Below are positions 1 to 5,615 of a stretch of DNA of 5,615 bases, one piece after another. The stretch is taken from the NCBI GenBank assembly GCA_031260865.1, contig JAISKQ010000213.1, forward strand, positions 1 through 5,615. The letters are read 5' to 3'. The position numbers and the translations under genes were made by a program. Source of the DNA: Prevotella sp. GTDB taxonomy: Bacteria; Bacteroidota; Bacteroidia; Bacteroidales; Dysgonomonadaceae. Every line of letters begins with the position of its first letter. Position 1 is the first letter of the stretch. The notes under the pieces were generated by a model. The model ran no database searches and was not told the origin of the DNA. It worked only from the letters and a program-made list of their open reading frames with translations.

Positions 1-2760
1 ATATTGTTTTCTGTGCCTTTTTGGGGTGCACAACTCTCTCGTACAGAATACCGAACGATACATACAGATCGTATAGATGACTCTATACCCCCCGACTCTG
101 TGTCCAATCGCATCCGTTCAAGCAGGAATCCGGCGCGCAGGGCACAGGATGATTCCATACAGGCGCGTAGGGACTCATTGCCTGCCGACACGACAAAGAA
201 AAAGAAGCCCATGCTGGACGCCATTGTGGATTACACAGCAAATGACTCCATCGTACTTACCGCGGGAAATTGGGGCTACCTATATGGACAAAGCGATGTA
301 AAATACACAGACATATCTATTAAAAGCGAGAAGATATGGATGAACATGGACAGCAGTCTTGTGTATGCGACTTACGGACTTGATTCCGTCGGCAAAGAAT
401 TCGGTCATCCTGTTTTCACTGATCGAGGAACCGATTACGAATCCAAAACAATGAAATATAACTACAAAACAAAGAAAGGTTATATTACCAATGTAGTTAC
501 CACCCAAGGGGAAGGCTATATAATAGCCAGTCAGGCAAAAAAGAATGCGGATGACTCTTTCTTTATGTTGGATGGCAAATATACGACCTGCGACGACCAC
601 GAACATCCACACTTTTGGTTAGCATTAACTAAAGGAAAGGTTAAGCCTAAAAAGAATGTGGTGACAGGACCAGCCTATCTTGTGATAGAAGGCTTACCCC
701 TCCCGCTCGGGCTTCCTTTCGGCTTCTTCCCGTTCTCCGACAAATATTCGTCGGGGGTGATCATGCCCTCCTATGGCGATGAACTGGAAAGGGGTTTCAA
801 CCTGAGGGACGGAGGATATTACTTTGCTATCAACGATAATGTTGACTTGGCATTAACAGGTGAAATATACACTAAAGGTTCGTGGGGGCTTAACGCTCGT
901 TCCTCATACCGTAAACGATATAAATTTTCAGGCTCGTTCGACGCGGGTTATATGGTGACAAAGCTGGGCGAAAAAGGCATTGATTACAGCCTTGCTAAAG
1001 ATTTGAGATTAAACTGGACGCATACGCAAGACCCGAAAGCCAATATGTTCAGGACATTGTCGGCAAGTGTGCAGTTTTCGACCAGTTCTTACGACCGCAA
1101 CAATCTGAATAGCCATTTTACGCCTGCCGGGACAAGCAATACCAAAAGTTCGAGTGTGAATATAACTCAAAAGATACCAAATTCACAATGGAGTTTATCC
1201 GCCTCGATGAATGTCGCCCAACGTACCCAAGATTCAAGTATCTCACTAACATTACCGAACATAACCGTTACAATGAGCCGCATAGCTCCATTCAAAAGGA
1301 AGGAAGCCGCCGGAGCGGAACGATGGTACGAAAAGATACAGTTGAGTTATACCGGTGACTTAAGAAACAGCATTGATACAAAGGAAAATCTGTTGCTCAA
1401 ATCCAACCTGCAAAAAGACTGGAAGAATGCGATGAAGCATACCATCCCTATATCCGCGACGTTCAGCGCTTTAAACTATTTGAATATAACGCCTTCTATT
1501 AATTATACCGAACGTTGGTACACAAGCAAGATAGAAGAACGCTGGAATAGTATGACCCGCAGACATGAAGTAGTGGATACCACTTATTCATTCAACCGGG
1601 TATATGACTTCAACTTCGCCCTTGGATTTCAAACAAAACTATATGGGACGTACAAACCTATATTCTTAAAGAAATTTGCCCCCCAGATACGACATGTTTT
1701 CACCCCGAATATCAGCCTAAGTTATGCTCCCGATTTTAGTGACTCCCATTTTGGGTTCTATAATAGCTATTACTTTTATGACGCGCAGGGGAATTGGGTA
1801 GAGCACAAATATTCGCCATACAGGCAAGGTATGTTCGGTACAGCTCCCCAAGGCTCTCAAGGAATGGTTAGTTTCAGTTTCGATAACAATGTGGAAATGA
1901 AATATAGGGATTCCAATGACTCCATTAAGAAAATCAGTTTAATAGACAACTTAGGTATTAACTTCAGCCATAATATGATGGCGAAAGAATTTAAGTGGAG
2001 CGATATAAATATGGGACTCCGTCTTAAATTAAGTAAGTCGTTTGTTATAAACCTAAACGCCGCGTTCGACCCATACCTGTACAAAGTGATAGAGAACAGT
2101 AGAGGTGAGATTACCGGTTTACAGCGGATAGATGAATTGCGCATAATGAATGGAAAAGGCTTCGGACGATTACGAAGCACCGGCTATTCCATCTCTCCTT
2201 CTATCAACCAGGACACGTTCAGTAAATGGTTCGGCGGCGGAGATGGCAGTAATAAAGATGCAGACAAAAACAAACCGACAGGAGACTCCTCAGAGCAAAT
2301 AGGTGAAGGTGAACGAAAAAGCCTGCTTGAAGAGAAGAAAGACGACAATGAATATGATGAAGACGGCTATGTGAAAAACAAAATCCAATGGAATCTGGGT
2401 ATTAGCTTTTCCATGAATTACAATTATAATACGAGCCGATATACCGAACCCGACAAGAATGGTTATGCCGAATACAAAGGTAGATTGACCAAAGCGCTTA
2501 GCTTGAACGGGAATATTCAGCCTACCCGAAACTGGAACTTCAATTTTAATGCCAGTTATGATTTCGACGCGGGGAAAATAGCCTATATGAGCTGCAACCT
2601 TACCCGCAACCTGCATTGTTGGTCTATTTCCGCCAGCTTCAATCCGGTAGGACAATATAAAACTTATTATGTATCGCTGCGCGCCAGTTCATCCTTGCTT
2701 CAAGACTTGAAATACGAACAACGCGGGCGGTCTTCCAGTTACGATCCTAATTGGGAGTAA
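1..2760 (+). CDS. lptD: LPS-assembly outer-membrane protein LptD, Bacteroidetes type (5' end cut by window)
   Basis: LptD is the outer-membrane beta-barrel that, with a lipoprotein plug (LptE in Proteobacteria), takes LPS from the periplasmic Lpt bridge and inserts it into the outer leaflet. The frame is open from base 1. The TTG at 4 is not a convincing start, because the first residues (LFSVPFWGA, then QLS) look like the end of a signal peptide, so the real start is probably 10-20 codons upstream. Numbering from that TTG, residues about 20-70 form a polar Arg/Lys/Asp/Pro-rich linker. Residues 73-200 are an OstA/LptA-like periplasmic domain. Residues about 215-918 are the barrel, opening with a Pro/Gly-rich segment (LPLPLGLPFGFFPF, 231-244) followed by SSGVIMPSYGD and then alternating aromatic/polar strands up to LLQDLKYEQR near the end. 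Residues 744-788 form a long hydrophilic insertion. The 918 visible residues fit Bacteroidetes homologues, which as I recall are longer than E. coli LptD (784). Family call is from recalled motifs, not a search. Confidence 0.88.
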   Translation: MLFSVPFWGAQLSRTEYRTIHTDRIDDSIPPDSVSNRIRSSRNPARRAQDDSIQARRDSLPADTTKKKKPMLDAIVDYTANDSIVLTAGNWGYLYGQSDVKYTDISIKSEKIWMNMDSSLVYATYGLDSVGKEFGHPVFTDRGTDYESKTMKYNYKTKKGYITNVVTTQGEGYIIASQAKKNADDSFFMLDGKYTTCDDHEHPHFWLALTKGKVKPKKNVVTGPAYLVIEGLPLPLGLPFGFFPFSDKYSSGVIMPSYGDELERGFNLRDGGYYFAINDNVDLALTGEIYTKGSWGLNARSSYRKRYKFSGSFDAGYMVTKLGEKGIDYSLAKDLRLNWTHTQDPKANMFRTLSASVQFSTSSYDRNNLNSHFTPAGTSNTKSSSVNITQKIPNSQWSLSASMNVAQRTQDSSISLTLPNITVTMSRIAPFKRKEAAGAERWYEKIQLSYTGDLRNSIDTKENLLLKSNLQKDWKNAMKHTIPISATFSALNYLNITPSINYTERWYTSKIEERWNSMTRRHEVVDTTYSFNRVYDFNFALGFQTKLYGTYKPIFLKKFAPQIRHVFTPNISLSYAPDFSDSHFGFYNSYYFYDAQGNWVEHKYSPYRQGMFGTAPQGSQGMVSFSFDNNVEMKYRDSNDSIKKISLIDNLGINFSHNMMAKEFKWSDINMGLRLKLSKSFVINLNAAFDPYLYKVIENSRGEITGLQRIDELRIMNGKGFGRLRSTGYSISPSINQDTFSKWFGGGDGSNKDADKNKPTGDSSEQIGEGERKSLLEEKKDDNEYDEDGYVKNKIQWNLGISFSMNYNYNTSRYTEPDKNGYAEYKGRLTKALSLNGNIQPTRNWNFNFNASYDFDAGKIAYMSCNLTRNLHCWSISASFNPVGQYKTYYVSLRASSSLLQDLKYEQRGRSSSYDPNWE

Positions 2761-2803
2761 TCAAGGAAACGTTATAACTTATTCAACCTTAAATAATCTG
2801 AAA
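2761..2803 (+). other. Short intergenic spacer between lptD and the transglutaminase gene
   Basis: This 43-nt AT-rich spacer has no hairpin followed by a T-run and no match to the Bacteroidetes promoter pair (TTTG near -33, TAnnTTTG near -7). That absence, the short length and the shared orientation suggest both genes are read on one transcript. The last bases before the ATG (taaataatctgaaa) are A/T-rich, matching the usual ribosome-loading context in this phylum, where Shine-Dalgarno pairing is rare. Confidence 0.5.
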
Positions 2804-5461
2804 ATGAGAAGAATTATATTCTACACTGTATTAATGACCACTTTAGGTTTTATCTCAAATGCTTGTGGATTGACGGATAAGCATTTCTTGAGAGATGAAC
2901 AGTACAGAGGACAAGTACACGAACAGTTCCTGAAACGTACGGAATTGGCGGCAGGACGCAGCCTGCAACTGTTTTCTGTGTTCGACAAGCAAGATTTAAC
3001 CATAGAACAACGCGAAGCGCTTGAATTCTTATACGCTTACATGCCATTATCCGACTTGGCTGATTATGACGGCGAGTTTTTCCTTGGTCAGGTGGACGCG
3101 GCGTTTAAAGCCCGTGATTACTTTGATTGGGGAAAGAAAATTCCGGAAGATGTTTTCCGGCACTTTGTTTTAGTATATAGGGTAAACAACGAGAACCTGG
3201 ATACAGCCCGCCAAGTGTTTTTCGATGAATTGAAAGACCGCGTCAAAGGATTAACGATGGAAGAAGCCGTATTGGAAGTGAACCATTGGTGTCACGAAAA
3301 AGTAACCTACAGAGGAACTGACGGTCGCACATCAGCCCCTTTAGCTCTGGCTAAAACGTCATGGGGACGCTGCGGAGAAGAATCTACTTTTACAACAGCA
3401 GCGCTCCGAGCCGTAGGCATACCCGCGCGCCAGTGCTACACCCCGCGTTGGGCGCATACCGACGACAATCACGCATGGGTCGAAGCGTGGGTCGATGGGC
3501 AATGGCGTTATATAGGAGCTTGCGAACCGGAGCCGGAATTAGATGTGGCATGGTTTTCCGCGCCGGTGAAGCGCGCGATGATGGTACATACCAATGTATT
3601 CGGATTGTACAACGGGCCGGAAGAAAAGAATGTGCAAACCGATCTGTATTCAGTCATTAACCTACTGGGGAACTACACAACGACCAGAGACGTAAAGGTA
3701 AAAGTGGTGGACGAGGCCGGCAAACCGGTGGATGGGGCGACGGTGAAGTTTAAGGTGTATAACTATGCCGAATTTTATCCGATAGCTACCGGTACAACCA
3801 AAGACGATGGTAAAGCATCCATTCTTTCGGGTATGGGCGACTTATTTGTATGGGCGAACAAAGGAGAATTGTATGGCTATGCCAAATCTACGCCAAATAC
3901 TGATGAAGTGATCATTACCCTAAACAATAAACCGGGAAAAGACCTTGATGAGACTATTATCATTGAAGCGCCTGCCGAACAATCCATAAAAGAGCTCGCG
4001 CCGGAAAAGATAGCCGGAAACGCCAAACGCTTAGCTTATGAAGACTCAATCCGAAATGCTTATATGAGCACATTTATCAATGAAGCGGACGCGCGTAAAT
4101 TCGCGGAGGAAAATAAGCTCAACCCTGATAAGACATGGGGCTTCCTTTCCAAATCGCAAGGGAATTGGGAAGAAATAGCATCCTTCATGAAAGCGAAGAA
4201 AGAGAACCCTTATCTAAACATATTCTTGTCATCGCTCAAAGACAAAGATTTACGAGATACGCCTGCCGCTTATCTATTCGATCATCTGAACGCCGGCGAT
4301 AGTCTATTTATCAATCAAATAGCAGACAACAACCCTTTTATTCTGAATATCTATTCACCACGAATCGCATCGGAACTTATACGCCCGTGGCGCAGCTTCT
4401 TTAAGAGGGAATTATCCGAAGACTTTGTTACCAAGTCAAGAAGCGATATAAACGAGCTTATAAAATTCGTCCGCGAGACCATAACGATTGACGAGAATCA
4501 GAACTATTACAACTGCCCTGTTTCTCCGCGAGGGGCGTATGAGCTTAAGGTATCGGATAAAGGCTCAAGGGACATCTTATTTGTGGCATTATGCCGGTCG
4601 ATGGATATTCCCGCCCAGATAGATCAGGCTACAAGACGTCCTCTATATCTGAAGACAGGGAACAGCGCATGGACAGATGTGTTCTTTGATGAGCAATCGG
4701 CAGAAAAGCCTAAAGCGACAATCCTGTTCACCAACGCGAAAGATAACATTGTGAAGCCGGGCTATTATACCCATTTCACAATAGCGCGCTACGAGAACGG
4801 CGACTTTGTGACTCTCGATTATGAAAACAGCATTACCGATCTTCCGGCAAAAGTGTCTGTTGACGCGGGTTATTACCGTTTGATGACAGGAAGCAGAGGG
4901 AATGATGGCTCGGTAACGATAAACACGCGCTACTTTGAAGTGAAAGAGAAAGATGCTAAATCGTTTGAAATCAGCCTGCCTAAAGTTGAAGGACGTGTCC
5001 AAGTACAGGGCATTGTCGATCCAAACACAGTGGTTACCTTGCAGGATGGCAGTAAAAAGTCAGTAAAAGAGCTTACCAATGGCAAAGGACTTATGATATG
5101 CTTTGCCGATCCGGATAAGGAACCAACCAAGCATATTCTGCAAGACCTGCCTGCCGTGCGACAGGATATTGAAGAATGGGATGGCGGTATCCTGTTTGCT
5201 ATCCCTGACGACAAAATGAGCAACGCCTTTGACGCGTCGGTTTTTAAAGGATTGCCTAAACAATCGTTATGGATGACAGACAATAACCGTACGCTACTGA
5301 ATACCGTTGCCGGGGCTTTGCAAATCGAATTTTCCAATAACTTCCCTCTAACGGTGTACCTATCTACCAATGGAGGCATCCTCTATTCGGCGCAAGGCTA
5401 TCGTATCGGAATCGGAGAAAATATAATCAAAACGATCGAACTGGAAAAAACAACGAAATAA
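2804..5461 (+). CDS. Transglutaminase-like domain lipoprotein (multidomain, exported)
   Basis: A complete 885-residue protein of the transglutaminase-like/papain-fold superfamily; substrate unknown. The ATG follows an A-rich stretch (ctgaaaATG) with no Shine-Dalgarno, normal for Bacteroidetes. It opens a lipoprotein signal: MRR, a hydrophobic core, then SNAC with lipid-bearing Cys21. Only one acidic residue (D25) follows closely, so a surface-export signal is weak and periplasmic or outer-membrane anchoring is equally possible. Layout: helical N-terminal region about 25-150; transglutaminase core about 150-275, with C190 (GRCGEES) and H223 (NHAWVEAWV) as nucleophile and base, then GACEPEPELD; a carboxypeptidase-regulatory/Ig-like beta-sandwich about 296-375 (VVDEAGKPVDGATVKF); a charged helical stretch about 376-500; a degenerate second core about 530-635 (K586 and S621 replace Cys and His); a beta-rich segment about 637-725; and a thioredoxin-like C-terminal region about 745-885 without CXXC. 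It may be a peptidase, amidase or cross-linking enzyme acting on peptide or glycopeptide; which one cannot be told. It starts 43 nt after lptD and is probably co-transcribed with it. Confidence 0.85.
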   Translation: MRRIIFYTVLMTTLGFISNACGLTDKHFLRDEQYRGQVHEQFLKRTELAAGRSLQLFSVFDKQDLTIEQREALEFLYAYMPLSDLADYDGEFFLGQVDAAFKARDYFDWGKKIPEDVFRHFVLVYRVNNENLDTARQVFFDELKDRVKGLTMEEAVLEVNHWCHEKVTYRGTDGRTSAPLALAKTSWGRCGEESTFTTAALRAVGIPARQCYTPRWAHTDDNHAWVEAWVDGQWRYIGACEPEPELDVAWFSAPVKRAMMVHTNVFGLYNGPEEKNVQTDLYSVINLLGNYTTTRDVKVKVVDEAGKPVDGATVKFKVYNYAEFYPIATGTTKDDGKASILSGMGDLFVWANKGELYGYAKSTPNTDEVIITLNNKPGKDLDETIIIEAPAEQSIKELAPEKIAGNAKRLAYEDSIRNAYMSTFINEADARKFAEENKLNPDKTWGFLSKSQGNWEEIASFMKAKKENPYLNIFLSSLKDKDLRDTPAAYLFDHLNAGDSLFINQIADNNPFILNIYSPRIASELIRPWRSFFKRELSEDFVTKSRSDINELIKFVRETITIDENQNYYNCPVSPRGAYELKVSDKGSRDILFVALCRSMDIPAQIDQATRRPLYLKTGNSAWTDVFFDEQSAEKPKATILFTNAKDNIVKPGYYTHFTIARYENGDFVTLDYENSITDLPAKVSVDAGYYRLMTGSRGNDGSVTINTRYFEVKEKDAKSFEISLPKVEGRVQVQGIVDPNTVVTLQDGSKKSVKELTNGKGLMICFADPDKEPTKHILQDLPAVRQDIEEWDGGILFAIPDDKMSNAFDASVFKGLPKQSLWMTDNNRTLLNTVAGALQIEFSNNFPLTVYLSTNGGILYSAQGYRIGIGENIIKTIELEKTTK

Positions 5462-5615
5462 GAGACTGAAAACAAACAAACTAAGAAACTGTTTTGAATT
5501 TTATTCGTTCAAATTTTTAGAGCTATTTTTAGGATAATTTGTTCTTCCGCGAAGCGATAATAGCGGGCTATTTGAGCTGAGTGAAAGGATAAATTAGACA
5601 AAAAGAGCCTAAAAA
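5462..5615. other. AT-rich non-coding region downstream of the transglutaminase gene
   Basis: No supportable open reading frame is seen on either strand in these 154 bases, and composition becomes visibly more AT-rich than the genes. Besides the weak terminator-like repeat near its start, it holds small inverted repeats (CTTC-cgc-GAAG at 5544-5554; TAGC-gg-GCTA at 5561-5570) and two short words each seen twice: GCTATTT at 5522 and 5567, AGGATAA at 5531 and 5586. It does not fold into a tRNA, and I found no Bacteroidetes promoter match. It is cut by the window edge, so it may be the leader of the next gene. Confidence 0.45.
5493..5518 (+). terminator. Possible weak intrinsic terminator after the transglutaminase gene
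   Basis: A perfect 6-bp inverted repeat (TTTGAA at 5493-5498, TTCAAA at 5508-5513) with a 9-nt loop runs straight into five T residues (5514-5518), 31 nt after the stop codon. Position and T-run suit a transcription end. The stem has only one G-C pair and would be unstable, so it may be chance in AT-rich DNA. Confidence 0.25.

Noticed and set aside
4..6. TTG as the start codon of the LptD gene
   Set aside because: The open frame extends to base 1 and the first residues look like the tail of a signal peptide lacking its basic N-terminus, so the gene most likely begins before the window.
2290..2655. Minus-strand open frame that translates into a very hydrophobic, membrane-like protein
   Set aside because: It is opposite the acidic loop and last strands of LptD. 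GAA/GAC/AAT-rich codons read in reverse give Phe/Val/Ile, which explains the false membrane look.
3143..3160. Near-perfect hairpin CCGGAA-gatgtt-TTCCGG inside the transglutaminase gene
   Set aside because: Within coding sequence (Pro-Glu-Asp-Val-Phe-Arg, a normal part of the protein), with no T-run and a tiny loop; likely chance.
3361..3660. Plus-strand 99-codon open frame overlapping the transglutaminase active-site region
   Set aside because: Out of frame with the clear catalytic core, Arg-rich and without motifs; explained by the locally higher GC of this stretch.
4930..5379. Long minus-strand open frame (149 codons) opposite the end of the transglutaminase gene
   Set aside because: Lies wholly opposite a well-supported coding region, gives a low-complexity Ser/Leu/Pro-rich product without recognisable motifs, and has no start context of its own; a codon-shadow frame.
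5534..5574. Possible Bacteroidetes promoter (ATAATTTG at 5534, GCTATTTG at 5567)
   Set aside because: Each keeps TTTG but not the TA two bases before it, and there is no TTTG element at the right distance upstream; too weak to call.

Overview
The window looks like chromosomal DNA from a Bacteroidota bacterium, most likely order Bacteroidales. The evidence is a Bacteroidetes-type LptD, a lipoprotein with a relaxed lipobox, an A-rich translation start with no Shine-Dalgarno, and moderate GC. I cannot name a genus. Both large genes are on the + strand and together fill about 97% of the window. No RNA gene, mobile element, CRISPR array or integration signature was found.

Layout. Positions 1-2760 hold nearly all of an lptD-like gene for the outer-membrane LPS-assembly protein. 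The window opens inside its signal peptide, so the true start lies upstream. A 43-nt gap (2761-2803) follows, with no obvious promoter or terminator. Positions 2804-5461 hold a complete 885-residue lipoprotein of the transglutaminase-like (cysteine-protease fold) superfamily. Positions 5462-5615 are AT-rich non-coding DNA with a weak possible terminator and a few short repeated words.

How the genes may relate. LptD inserts lipopolysaccharide or lipooligosaccharide into the outer leaflet. The downstream lipoprotein should sit in the periplasm or on the outer membrane. Close spacing and shared orientation suggest co-transcription, but a functional link is inference only.

Most interesting content. 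The transglutaminase lipoprotein has a first core with the catalytic Cys (C190) and His (H223) intact, but glycine where the third, acidic residue usually falls. A second, recognisable core copy has lost both Cys (Lys586) and His (Ser621). The C-terminal segment resembles a thioredoxin-like fold without a CXXC motif. In LptD, the only three cysteines visible are placed so that the periplasmic domain could be disulfide-linked to the end of the barrel. I see no wholly new multi-gene system here.
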